DNA from: Mesorhizobium sp. 113-3-3
GTDB taxonomy: Bacteria > Pseudomonadota > Alphaproteobacteria > Rhizobiales > Rhizobiaceae
Length of the DNA stretch: 64,000 bases
Direction: 5' to 3'
Assembly: GCF_016756495.1 (NCBI RefSeq)
Contig: NZ_AP023243.1
Location: forward strand, 6,638,501 to 6,702,500
Positions 18,723 to 27,326 of this stretch are shown here, in pieces. The notes under the pieces are model-generated. The model searched no databases. It was not told the origin of the DNA and saw nothing but the letters and a program-made list of their open reading frames with translations. Every line of letters begins with the position of its first letter. Position 1 is the first letter of the stretch. Position numbers and translations under genes: made by a program.

Positions 18723-19478
18723 ATGCTCATCCATCCGACCATCGACATGCTGCGCGAACTCGGCCTTCATGGCATGGCCACCGCCTTCCAGGAGCTCGAC
18801 GCACAATCCGAAGCACGCGGCCTCGAGCATGGCGAATGGCTTGCCATGCTGCTCGAGCGCGAGGCTACCATGCGCCGCCAGAAGCGTTTCGAAGCCCGCG
18901 CCAGGGCTGCAAAACTTCGCCATGACGCACAGATCGAGGATGCCGACTTTCGTGCCGCACGCGGTCTTGATCGCAATCTGTTCATGGCGCTCGCCGGCTG
19001 CGACTGGATCAGAAAGCATCACAGTCTTCTCATCACCGGGCCGGCGGGCGTCGGCAAGAGCTGGCTGGCCTGTGCGCTTGGCCACAAAGCTTGCCGAGAG
19101 GATTTCTCCGTCGCCTATCACCGCGTTCCCCGCCTGTTCGCCACGCTTGCCCTCGCGAGAGGCGACGGACGTTATGGCCGGATCCTCAAGCAACTCGCCA
19201 AAACCGACCTTCTCATTCTCGATGACTGGGGACCCGAAAAACTCAATGATGACCAGCGGCGTGATGTGCTTGAGATCATTGAAGACCGCTACGAACGCCG
19301 ATCGACAATCGTCACCAGCCAGCTGCCCCTGGATCGCTGGTACGAGATCATTGCAAACCCAACTCTGGCCGATGCCATCCTGGACCGCCTCGTTCACAAC
19401 GCCTATCGCATCGATCTCACCGGTGAAAGCATGCGAAAACAGCGCTCGCCAAGAGCCTCTGAAACAGCGCAAGCTTGA
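18723..19478 (+). CDS. istB: IS21-family helper ATPase IstB (type A, copy 1)
   Basis: AAA+ ATPase of 251 residues that works with IstA in target selection and transposition. Walker A is ITGPAGVGKSWLA and Walker B is LLILDDWGPE. An arginine-containing segment, DRYERRSTIVTSQLP, follows. The start ATG is preceded by GAGGAG. The length is normal for IstB. Confidence 0.95.
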   Translation: MLIHPTIDMLRELGLHGMATAFQELDAQSEARGLEHGEWLAMLLEREATMRRQKRFEARARAAKLRHDAQIEDADFRAARGLDRNLFMALAGCDWIRKHHSLLITGPAGVGKSWLACALGHKACREDFSVAYHRVPRLFATLALARGDGRYGRILKQLAKTDLLILDDWGPEKLNDDQRRDVLEIIEDRYERRSTIVTSQLPLDRWYEIIANPTLADAILDRLVHNAYRIDLTGESMRKQRSPRASETAQA

Positions 19479-19627
19479 CCTGAAACGAAACCCAATCCAA
19501 ACATCAACGAGACCCAGGATCAGTCCGAAAAATGGCCGGCTTCAAATCGGAACACCGGCCGGAATGAAATCGGAATGACTGGCCGGCTTCAAATCGGAAT
19601 CGATGGCCGGCTTCGTCGGAATACGCA

Positions 19628-20083
19628 CGCTTGCCATTTACGCCGTCGTGCAGTCGCGCGAGATAGTTGGCAGGTCCCGCCTCAAGCGTCGTATGGTCCA
19701 GGAAGTGCGGACCGGCTATCACCTGAAGCATGAGAGCGCTGTCTGCAACGGTGCGCGTTATCGGTCCGACATGGGCACTGAAATCATCGACGCCGAGTGG
19801 AGAGTAGGGCACACGCCCGAAGCTGGGTTTTAGTCCAAACACCCCACAGAAGTGCGCAGGCATGCGGATTGAGCCCGCTCCGTCACCGCCTTGGTGCAAC
19901 GGCCCGAAACCTGCCGCCGCCGCAGCGCCAGCGCCAGCCGAGGAGGTGCCGGCATTGTACCCGAGCTTCCAAGGGTTGCTCCATAAAGCCGATGCTCTTA
20001 GAGTCCGTGCATTCAGTCCTTTGCGGAGGGTTGCAGCAACGGGGCGCCCATCAAAAGTGCTCGATAGGTGGATCTCAAAAGCG
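19628..20083 (-). pseudogene. Amidase pseudogene, central part (split by IS21 element)
   Basis: The leftward reading contains the amidase signature: NPWKLGYNAGTSSAGAGAAAAAGFG, then QGGDGAGSIRMPAHFCGVFGLKPSFGRVPY, GPITRTVADSALMLQVIAG and LARLHDGVNGKR, ending at the IS. The cis-serine and nucleophilic serine positions (GTSSAG and GDGAGSIR) are retained. The N-terminal domain with the catalytic lysine is missing. The open frame begins only three bases from the stop of the methyltransferase gene, so the 5' end was lost by a junction there. Confidence 0.87.
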
Positions 20084-20085
20084 GA

Positions 20086-20823
20086 CTATCGCTTAATTCG
20101 GCGATAAACCGAGATATGACGTTTGGAGCCAGCGGTGAACACACCTTTCGTCCAATCTCCCCAACGCTCAGCTAGCTCCAGCCCCACGCATTCGGCCATT
20201 GTATCGAGCTCCTGGTGATAAACGTAACGAACGCGCTCGGGGAAGCGTCTGACCGATGTACCGGAAAACCAGAGAAAGCTTAAAATCAGGTTCTGGTTTA
20301 GTGGATCGTGGATTTCCGCATTGACGAATGTATTCTCGTGATCCACGAGCGCAGTAGTAATTTTCTGGCCGTTGACGAAACCATCTAAGGCTGGCACACG
20401 CACTTCTATCACCAAAACTCCCCCTTCATCTATCGCCTCAGCAGCAGATCGGAGGCAAGCTATTTGCTCTTCGCGTTTTAGGAGCAGCATGAACGTGTCG
20501 TAGATACAATAGACCAGATCGTAACGTTGCTCTAAGCTGAAATTGGCAATGTTCGCCTTCCAAGCCTTGATCAGATCCGTCCGCGTGGCGAGAAGTTTTA
20601 ACATTCTGTCCGAGTTATCCATACCTTCGACCTTGACGCCGCGCTCACTCAACGGCACCGCCACGCGCCCGCTGCCAATACCAAGTTCAAGAGCGCTCCC
20701 TCCGTGAGAGAGTCGCTCAAGAAAGGTGGCTGTATCATCTGCCTCAGCGACTTTCCCTAACATGCCGGTATATTCTTCATAGATTGAAGAAAATTTATCG
20801 TAATATATATGCTTATCTTGCAT
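20086..20823 (-). CDS. Class I SAM-dependent methyltransferase (paralogue A)
   Basis: A 245-residue methyltransferase with motif I ALELGIGSGRVAVPLSERG, the acidic residue after motif I in VEGMDNSDRMLKLL, motif IV-like YDLVYCIYDTF and motif V-like GGVLVIEV. The start has AAGGA eight bases upstream. It shares most of its sequence with the methyltransferase at 23724 (for example HDPLNQNL, LWFSGTSVRR and YHQELDTMAECVGL), so the two are paralogues. The substrate is unknown; a small molecule is more likely than DNA because no DNA methylase motif is present. The 5' end of the amidase fragment abuts its 3' end. Confidence 0.9.
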   Translation of the reverse strand: MQDKHIYYDKFSSIYEEYTGMLGKVAEADDTATFLERLSHGGSALELGIGSGRVAVPLSERGVKVEGMDNSDRMLKLLATRTDLIKAWKANIANFSLEQRYDLVYCIYDTFMLLLKREEQIACLRSAAEAIDEGGVLVIEVRVPALDGFVNGQKITTALVDHENTFVNAEIHDPLNQNLILSFLWFSGTSVRRFPERVRYVYHQELDTMAECVGLELAERWGDWTKGVFTAGSKRHISVYRRIKR

Positions 20824-21490
20824 ATCACTTTTCCTTTTGGTGCGTTGTCTATTTTCATGTGCGTGAGATTGAGATATTCTTATTAGCCCAACTGAAACGC
20901 TCAGTCATGTATCTCACAGACAAGATCCTTTTGCAGTATCGAAATTTATTGACGGATTTTGCTCATAGATAATTAGGTAATACCAGTCAATGCTCACTGT
21001 TTTATAACTGCTTTTGCGTACAACTAAAGCTAACAAGCTGCTTGCCATCCACAGTCTAAGGTTTGCTATACCAACTTGATCAAGCACTCTGGGGAAGGTC
21101 GCAGGACGGCACGAGCCCTGAACCTGAGCGCAAAAATGCAGTGAACGCACTCACACCGCCAATACAGGAGACGCCCCCTCGCGGGCAACGTCTCCACAAA
21201 TCGTTCCGTTGCCGGCAACTTTGATAGCAGGACGACGCAAGTGATCAGACCATCAAGCGAAATAACCATCACAGACAATTGAGCGAAGTTCAGAGCGCAA
21301 GCGTTATGCCAAATTGAAAAGCGCTTTTAGTTCAATAAATTGGATATTTGCGTCCGATTCCGTCTGTTTGTAATGGCACAATTTGTTTGCGGATTCCGAC
21401 AATCTGCAAGGTCGTGGTCGACCAGCCTGAATATCTCACCAAAAGAAGTGCATCGACCCCGAGAATCTGAGAAACTGGTTTTGCAACAAA
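20824..21490. other. AT-rich intergenic region, no gene recognised
   Basis: The region upstream of methyltransferase A is clearly more AT-rich than its surroundings (20850-21020). It probably contains that gene's promoter. Beyond this, short open frames without recognisable products are all I see. Confidence 0.45.
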
Positions 21491-21500
21491 GAGTTACCAG

Positions 21501-22425
21501 ATGATGTCCATGCGGACCGAACCCACGCCCACCGCCGAGTACAACTATCCGTCTCTGGCGCGCCGACCGCCGCCTGAGCCCTGGCGCGGCGCTTGTCTAC
21601 ATGAGCAGGATCAGCTGTTTCGTGCCTATTGCGCCGAACACGGCTGGTCGAGCGCGAAGAGCTCACCCCGCGAACGCGAAAATTGCTTCACAGGTCGGTA
21701 TGCGCAGCGATGGAATCTCGAGCCGCAGTCGCTGGGGCTTTTCCGGAACGCTCTGCAGTCGCTCAACCGAATCTATCACCGCACGGAGTTGCCGGATTGG
21801 CGGTCGCCACGGCCGGCAAAGCGGCCAGCAACGCCTTAGGCCGAATACCTGCGCGGCATTGCGGCAATCCGCAGGTGACCGTATGAAGCGCATCGCCTGG
21901 GAGGATGTGCAGCGGCTGCTGAAGGCCGTGGATCGGTCGACACCAATGGGTCTGCGCGATTACGCGCTCCTGTTGATGATGAACACCTACGGCCTTGGAG
22001 CGAGACTATACGCTTGCGGTTCGACGACGTCGATTGGGAAGCCGACACATTGTCGGTCGTCCGTCCAAAGACAGGGATAGCCTTCACCCTGCCGCTCCTG
22101 CCGGCCGTCGCCAAGGCCGTGGCGTGCTATCAGCGCGGGACACCCCATGGAGACACCCACCCGGCCTTGTTCGTGCAGATGCATGTGCCGTTCGGCCCAT
22201 GGCCGCTTCAAGCGCGTTACGCCATCATCAAGAGCTGGGGGGATTTCGGCACCGTCCCTCGGCAGCCACGTTCTGAGCCATTCCCACGCGGCACGCCAGA
22301 TCGATCTCGGCACCCCGCCGCGTGTAGCGTCCGAGTTTCTCGGGCACCGCGATCCAGATCACTTTCTGCCCATGTGCGGATCGCAGCGGAGACGTTGCGT
22401 GATGTCGCATTGCCGATGCCGGCGT
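21501..22425 (+). pseudogene. Tyrosine recombinase/integrase pseudogene (first of two)
   Basis: Frames in sequence give ELPDWRSPRPAKRPATP, MKRIAWEDVQRLLKAVDRST with GLRDYALLLMMNTYGLGA, then in another frame RLRFDDVDWEADTLSVVRPKTG, FTLPLLPAVAKAVACYQRG and RYAIIKSW. This is the central core of a phage-type integrase, with the first catalytic arginine region damaged by the frameshift. The C-terminal H-x-x-R...Y part is not readable. It overlaps a second decayed recombinase, suggesting an old recombinase array. Confidence 0.75.
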
Positions 22426-23420
22426 GATCACCATCGTCACCCTTTCCGAACTGGAGAGCGAGGCGGAGAGCTTTCGGCAGTTCAAACGCGACAAGGGGCA
22501 TCCCTACAGCCGTGATGCGTTCGAGATCGACCGTTTCCTCTGCTTCCTCGTGTCATCATTGGGGCTAAGAAGGCTCGATCCCGCTGGGCCGAGGCCATTC
22601 AGCGCCCTTTGGGCGGCGCCCCCGCAAGCCGTCACGCTCGCCAACGAGTTCGGCGTCATTCGCCAGCTCTGTCTTCCCGCCGGCGACGCGATCCGATCAG
22701 CTATGTGCCCGAGCACAGCTGGCCGCCGGTAATTGAGTCGACCTTTTTTCCATATTTTCACCCAGGACGAGATCCGCCGAATCCTTGCTGTCGCCTCGGC
22801 GTATCAGGGGCACTTCATGTGGCCTCGATGCTGCGTAGGCTTGTTCTTGTGCTCCATTGCACCGGCCTGCGGCTTGAGGAAGCCGTGCGACCCAAGATGG
22901 CCGATGTCGATCTTGAACGCTGCATCTTGACGGTCCGCGCCAGCAAGCGGGCGCATACGGATCGTGCCCATGCGCGACGACCTTGTGAGAGAGTTGCGGA
23001 GCTACATTGACGATCGGCGCCAGCTCCTCATCGAGCAGCGCTGCGGAGGGGTAGGCGCCCGACCTACGAGTTCCGCTATGCCTTCGCGGTCCACCGTCTC
23101 ACGATCCGGGCCGAGGAAGGGTGCTGGCGGTTGCACCATCTGAAGACCTTTGGCGGCATTCTGAAGGACCGATGCTCGTGGCCGGTACAATCCGCTGTTC
23201 AAGGTGGACCGCGATCCACACAGGGCGCCGCTCGATGATAGCCGCCGCAGCCTTGGGTGCGTGGACGGGACCGCTGTCGCGACGCAATTCGCTTGTCCAC
23301 TGTCGGAATCCTGACCAAATGGTGTCGCTAGCGAACAGACTGAATCGGGCACAGAAAAGTCAAACCTCTGAATACAAACAACTATTAAAAGTCGGCATGG
23401 CTCTTGCTCTTTTGTGTTGA
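22424..23420 (+). pseudogene. Tyrosine recombinase/integrase pseudogene (second of two)
   Basis: Blocks in several frames give an N-terminal SAM-like domain (SFRQFKRDKGHPYSRDAFEIDRFLCFLVS; VTLANEFGVIRQ), then IFTQDEIRRILAVASAYQG, LVLHCTGLRLEEAVRPKMADVDLERCILTVRASK and a damaged FRYAFAVHRLTI, where active enzymes have RH in place of RY. At least four frameshifts. It resembles the middle recombinase of the three-gene array at 53-59 kb in order and motifs. Confidence 0.75.
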
Positions 23421-23589
23421 GAGTCGCCCAACACGGAGCCGTTATATGTATGCCAATGATTTCGCTGGAGAGCTTGACCAACTTCGGCCAGTTGACGCGA
23501 GGCGGAACGGCTCGATGCACAAGGCTGCGCATGGTTGCGGGGACGCGCTCTCTTACCTCGCTACGTCGAACGGCGCGTGGTGATTAATC

Positions 23590-23634
23590 CGGAATGACTT
23601 TCCACCCTTCAACTACGTAGAATGACTTTCTATT
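23590..23634 (+). repeat. Pair of 11-bp direct repeats (GAATGACTTTC)
   Basis: GAATGACTTTC occurs twice, starting near 23592 and 23621, in the leader of methyltransferase B. The pair could be a regulator site or leftover subterminal repeats of an IS21-like element. Which of these applies cannot be decided from sequence. Confidence 0.4.
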
Positions 23635-23723
23635 GCATGCTTAAGTATAAGCTGTAGCATACTGCCAGCAATATATTTGGCGCCAGGAAGTGGATCAAAT
23701 AATTTACAAACTAGGAGAATACG

Positions 23724-24488
23724 ATGTCTGACGACTTCGAATACGACGAGAATTGGGCACTAATCTATGAAAAGTTTACCAGAATCCGCGGAAAGGTCAT
23801 CGAAGCAGCTCAGACTGCGGCCTTTCTTGAGAGATATTGTAGCGGAGGAAGTGCTCTAGAACTTGGTATCGGGGACGGTCGCGTGGCAGTGCCGCTAAGC
23901 GAGCGCGGCGTTAGAGTCGAAGGTATCGACGCTTCCAACAGTATGTTGAAACTTCTCGAGAAGCGTACCGATCTTGTCAACGCGTGGAAAGGAAACATTG
24001 CTGAGTTCAAATCGGAACGGCGCTATAATCTCGTGTATTGTGTTTACAACACGTTAACAGTACTCTTCACGCGCGAAGAGCAAATAAGTTGCCTCCGATC
24101 TGCCGTGGCGACGCTAGCTGACGACGGAATTTTAGTTATAGAGACGGAGGTGCCAGCATTGGATGGGTTCGTCAGCGGGCAAAAAACTACTACGCCGCTC
24201 GTAGACCATGAGAATACGATTCTCGATGCACAGGTACACGACCCACTGAACCAGAACTTGGTTTCAACCCTCCTGTGGTTTTCAGGTACATCGGTCAGAC
24301 GTTTGCCCTATCGCGTTCGTTACATCTATCACCAGGAACTCGATACCATGGCTGAATGCGTAGGGCTGGCGCTAGTGGAGCGTTGGGGAGATTGGGCAAG
24401 ATGTGCGTTCACCGAAGGGTCCAAACGCCATATCTCGGTTTACAGCCGAACCGTCCTGCAGTCCTCCGCGGCGACCGATCCATCTTGA
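23724..24488 (+). CDS. Class I SAM-dependent methyltransferase (paralogue B)
   Basis: A 254-residue paralogue of the methyltransferase at 20086-20823. Motif I is ALELGIGDGRVAVPLSERG, followed by VEGIDASNSMLKLL, YNLVYCVYNTL and DGILVIETEVPALDGF. The start has AGGAGA upstream. The similarity to paralogue A runs to KRHISVY, after which the last dozen residues (TVLQSSAATDPS) are unrelated, so the natural C-terminus may have been replaced by junction DNA. The paralogues face away from each other on either side of the decayed recombinases. The substrate is unknown. Confidence 0.9.
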   Translation: MSDDFEYDENWALIYEKFTRIRGKVIEAAQTAAFLERYCSGGSALELGIGDGRVAVPLSERGVRVEGIDASNSMLKLLEKRTDLVNAWKGNIAEFKSERRYNLVYCVYNTLTVLFTREEQISCLRSAVATLADDGILVIETEVPALDGFVSGQKTTTPLVDHENTILDAQVHDPLNQNLVSTLLWFSGTSVRRLPYRVRYIYHQELDTMAECVGLALVERWGDWARCAFTEGSKRHISVYSRTVLQSSAATDPS

Positions 24489-25041
24489 TGCGCCGTCGCC
24501 CCAGCGCGAAAGCGTCTAGGATCGCCTCTAATCTGACCGCCTTTCTCGACGGCTTCAAGGCGCCGTGCATAGCTCCCCCAAAAAGGGGATGAGCTGATCT
24601 CCGCCGATGTGGCCTGCCAGACACTGGCAGGCGCTAGCATCGGATCCGGTACCGGGCTTGGCTTCCACAGTTGCTGTGCGAGATCGGAAGCATTCGACCC
24701 GGAGGCTGAGCTCGTTGAGGGTTCGGGCAGTTGGACCGCAGAATGCAACCCCTCGCCCGTTAATCGTCGGTTTGATTCGAATGCAGCCAGAATACGCCGA
24801 TTTCCTGCGTTCAGAGGTATTGGTTCGTGCAAAGCGGCCGATTTGGGCTGCTACCTTTATGAAGCGGCCACCTGAAAGGTCGGCATCAAAAATGAGCTGG
24901 CAGGCCCAAGGATAGAGGTGCCTTTGAACTCCGTATAACTGCTGGATCGTGTTTCATGTGAACGCATGGATAATGTGAACGTCGTCTCGCATATTTTTGG
25001 TGGACTAGTGAAACAAAAACGTGAGCCGGGAGGAACTTTAG
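24489..25041. other. Intergenic region before the Ehu-type operon, with a hairpin and a repeat
   Basis: No complete gene was recognised. A perfect 9-bp stem with a 3-base loop lies at 24612-24632 (GCCTGCCAG/CTGGCAGGC) without a following T run. A 44-bp repeat shared with the hydrolase gene at 34.9 kb lies at 24689-24732. The promoter for the rightward importer should lie near 24900-25020, where the DNA becomes AT-richer. Confidence 0.5.
24689..24732 (+). repeat. Small interspersed repeat, intergenic copy
   Basis: This stretch matches 34923-34966 at 37 of 44 positions by eye. Six of the seven differences are transitions. The other copy lies inside a coding sequence. Confidence 0.6.
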
Positions 25042-25899
25042 ATGGATAAGTGGAAACATCGGGCGCGGAGACGCGCAATCCTGAGAGGAATTGCCGCGCT
25101 CGGAGTAGCAGCGATGGCACTCGCCTCATTTGCCGGTTCGGCTTCGGCGCAGTCGCTGCTGGAGAAGATCAAGAACGGAGAGACGATCCGAGTCGGCTTC
25201 TCCAACGAGGTTCCCTGGGCCTATCCCGGCGAGAACAACGAGCCGCTCGGCTTCGTCAATGCGATGACGACCGACATGCTGAAGAAACTGGGCACGACTA
25301 AGGTCGAGCCGGTCGTGACCGAATGGGGCTCGCTCATTCCGGGCCTGCAGGCGGGTCGCTTCGACATCATCACGGGCGGCATGTACATCCTGCCGGAGCG
25401 CTGCCGGAACGTGCTGTTCACCGACCCGATTGTCAAGGCCACTGACGCGCTGATTGTTCCGGCTGGCAATCCGGAAAACCTTCACTCCTATCAGGATGTA
25501 CACGACAAGAGCCTCACCTTCGTCACCGGCGCGGGTTACAGCGAAATCGCGCTCATGCGCAAACTCGGCGTCCCCGACGACAAGATCATGCAGGTCGCCG
25601 GCCCGGCGGAAATCCTGCAGGCGGTGAAGTCCGGCCGTGCCGCCGCGGGTTCGGGCGCCTACTTCACCATGAAGGAGTTCACTGACAAAGACGAAAGTGT
25701 CGCGCTGGTCCCGGCCGGTAACAACTATTATTCGGGCCTCGCGTTCCTGCCGAACCAGCAGGCGGAGGTAGATGCCTTCAACGCCGTACTGAAAGACTAT
25801 ATCGGTTCGGACGAGATGATGGGGTCAGTCGGCAAATACGGCTATACTAAAGCCAACCTGCCGGACGGCAAGACGACTGCCGAGCTGTGCGAGCATTGA
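25042..25899 (+). CDS. ehuB: Ehu-type ABC transporter substrate-binding protein
   Basis: Periplasmic binding protein of 285 residues with a Sec signal peptide (basic start, then GIAALGVAAMALASFAGSASA, cut before QS). The mature part is SBP family 3 and close to EhuB of ectoine/hydroxyectoine importers: TEWGSLIPGLQAGRFDIIT, GMYILPERCRNVLFTDPI, LTFVTGAGY and FLPNQQAEVDAFN. A GGGAGGAA ribosome binding site precedes the start. The ligand is probably an ectoine-like or small zwitterionic amino-acid compound, but specificity is inferred from family resemblance only. It is first in a four-gene rightward operon. Confidence 0.82.
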   Translation: MDKWKHRARRRAILRGIAALGVAAMALASFAGSASAQSLLEKIKNGETIRVGFSNEVPWAYPGENNEPLGFVNAMTTDMLKKLGTTKVEPVVTEWGSLIPGLQAGRFDIITGGMYILPERCRNVLFTDPIVKATDALIVPAGNPENLHSYQDVHDKSLTFVTGAGYSEIALMRKLGVPDDKIMQVAGPAEILQAVKSGRAAAGSGAYFTMKEFTDKDESVALVPAGNNYYSGLAFLPNQQAEVDAFNAVLKDYIGSDEMMGSVGKYGYTKANLPDGKTTAELCEH

Positions 25900-25976
25900 T
25901 GCCAGGCGGGGAACTGCTATTCATACGCCTCACCGCCTTCCCGGGCCTGGCCGGGGGCGCTCAGCGAGGGGGGGAC

Positions 25977-26651
25977 ATGATGAACGAGTTAGCGCTCGGC
26001 TTCAGCGTTGCAGCGCTCGCCAAGGGCGTCATAGTCACCCTCGTAGTGACCCTCGCGTCATCGCTGGTGGCGATCGCCCTAGGGCTGATCGTTGGCCTGA
26101 TCCGGATCTCGCCCCTTTGGCCGCTGCGCTGGTTTGGCGTCGCCTATATCGAATTCTTCCGCGGGACATCGATGCTGGTGCAGGTCTACTGGTGGTTCTT
26201 TGTGTTGCCTATCTTCGGGGTCGCGTTATCACCCTGGACCGTCGCGATCTTCGGTATCGGCATGAACGTGTCCGGTTACGGTGCCGAGCTGGTCCGCGCT
26301 GCCATCCAGGGCGTCGACCGCGGCCAGTATGAAGCCAGCATCGCGCTCAACTTGCCGCGGCTGACCGCGATGCGGCGTATCTTCTTGCCCCAGGCGATCC
26401 GCGCCATGCTGCCTGCCTGGGGCAACCTGCTCATCGATCTGCTCAAGAGTACCTCGCTTATCTTCTTCATCACCATTACAGAACTCACCACCGCCTCCAA
26501 GCTTGCTGCCGACGCCACCGGTAACTATCTGCTATTCTTCGCGGTGGCGCTGTTCGGCTATTACGTCATCGCGCGCGCCCTCATCACGCCCTTGGTGCGT
26601 TGGCTGGAACGCCGCTTCTCGCGGGGCTTTGTGCGGGAGGCACAGGCGTGA
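25977..26651 (+). CDS. ehuC: Ehu-type ABC transporter permease EhuC
   Basis: Inner-membrane permease of 224 residues in the His/Glu/Gln/Arg/opine family. I start at the ATG-ATG preceded by GAGGGGGGG, not at an earlier in-frame codon that overlaps the binding-protein gene. It has a membrane segment VIVTLVVTLASSLVAIALGLIVGLI, the motif FFRGTSMLVQVYWWFF and an EAA loop, GQYEASIALNLPRLTAMRRIFLPQAIR. It ends in a GTGA overlap with the second permease gene. Confidence 0.87.
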   Translation: MMNELALGFSVAALAKGVIVTLVVTLASSLVAIALGLIVGLIRISPLWPLRWFGVAYIEFFRGTSMLVQVYWWFFVLPIFGVALSPWTVAIFGIGMNVSGYGAELVRAAIQGVDRGQYEASIALNLPRLTAMRRIFLPQAIRAMLPAWGNLLIDLLKSTSLIFFITITELTTASKLAADATGNYLLFFAVALFGYYVIARALITPLVRWLERRFSRGFVREAQA

Positions 26652-27316
26652 GCCTTTGGGACTGGTCCTATGTCTGGCAGGCGTTCCCGTATCTCTATCG
26701 GGGCGCGATTGTCACAGTTGAGGCCACGCTGCTCGGCTTCGCGATCGCGCTGGTGCTGGGCCTAGTCTTCGCGCTGATCCGCCAGTCGCCGAACCGCTAC
26801 ATCTCCACAGCGATGGCGGAGATCGTGGAGTTCATCCGCTCCACGCCGCTGCTGTTGCAGGTGTTCTTCGTTTATTTCGTCGGACCTCAGTTCGGCATCG
26901 TCATCCCTGCCTGGACAGTTGGCATCGGCGTGCTGGGCATACATTATGCCGCCTATTGCTCGGAGTGCTACCGCGGCGGGATAGAGAATGTGGAAGGGGG
27001 CCAATGGGAGGCCTGCACAGCGCTCAACCTGTCGCCGGCGCGGAGCTGGCGCGCCATCATCCTTCCGCAGGCGATCCCGCCCATCGTGCCCGGCCTCGGC
27101 AACTACTTCATCGGCATGTTCAAGGACACACCGATCCTGGCCGCCATCGCAATCCTCGAGATGCTGCAACAGGCGAAGAATTTCGGAAGTGACAATTATC
27201 GCTACGTCGAGGCGATCACCATGGCCGGCCTGTTCTACCTCGTGTTCAGTTTGGCCGCTTCCGCAATCGTGCAGTCGGTGAGCTTCTGGCTCAACCGTCG
27301 CTACCATCTCCAGTAG
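26648..27316 (+). CDS. ehuD: Ehu-type ABC transporter permease EhuD
   Basis: Second inner-membrane permease, 222 residues. It starts at a GTG that overlaps the ehuC stop (GTGA), giving MSLWDWSYVWQAFPYLYRG, a normal EhuD N-terminus. It has FIRSTPLLLQVFFVYF and the EAA loop GQWEACTALNLSPARSWRAIILPQA. Coupled translation with ehuC is likely. The ATPase gene follows after ten bases. Confidence 0.88.
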   Translation: MSLWDWSYVWQAFPYLYRGAIVTVEATLLGFAIALVLGLVFALIRQSPNRYISTAMAEIVEFIRSTPLLLQVFFVYFVGPQFGIVIPAWTVGIGVLGIHYAAYCSECYRGGIENVEGGQWEACTALNLSPARSWRAIILPQAIPPIVPGLGNYFIGMFKDTPILAAIAILEMLQQAKNFGSDNYRYVEAITMAGLFYLVFSLAASAIVQSVSFWLNRRYHLQ

Positions 27317-27326
27317 GAGGTCCGCC

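Larger units (their letters stand above)
17004..19627 (+). mobile_element. IS21-family element, type A, copy 1 (2624 bp)
   Basis: A complete element with imperfect inverted ends: TGCGGATTCCGACG on the left, and TGCGTATTCCGACG as the complement of the right. It is flanked by a 7-bp direct repeat. Several GCCGGCC-containing subterminal repeats occur at both ends (17030-17100 and 19545-19615), as expected for IS21 transposase binding sites. It encodes IstA and IstB. It is inserted in the amidase gene in the opposite orientation. A copy of the same length lies at 60577-63200; the one difference I noticed is a single base shortly before istA. Confidence 0.95.

Noticed and set aside
18567..19472. 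Open frames of about 300 codons on both strands over istB (also 62140-63045)
   Set aside because: istB with Walker motifs explains the region; the others are frame shadows.
24612..24632. Hairpin as a rho-independent terminator of methyltransferase B
   Set aside because: The 9-bp stem is good, but there is no T run after it and it lies more than 120 bases past the stop codon.
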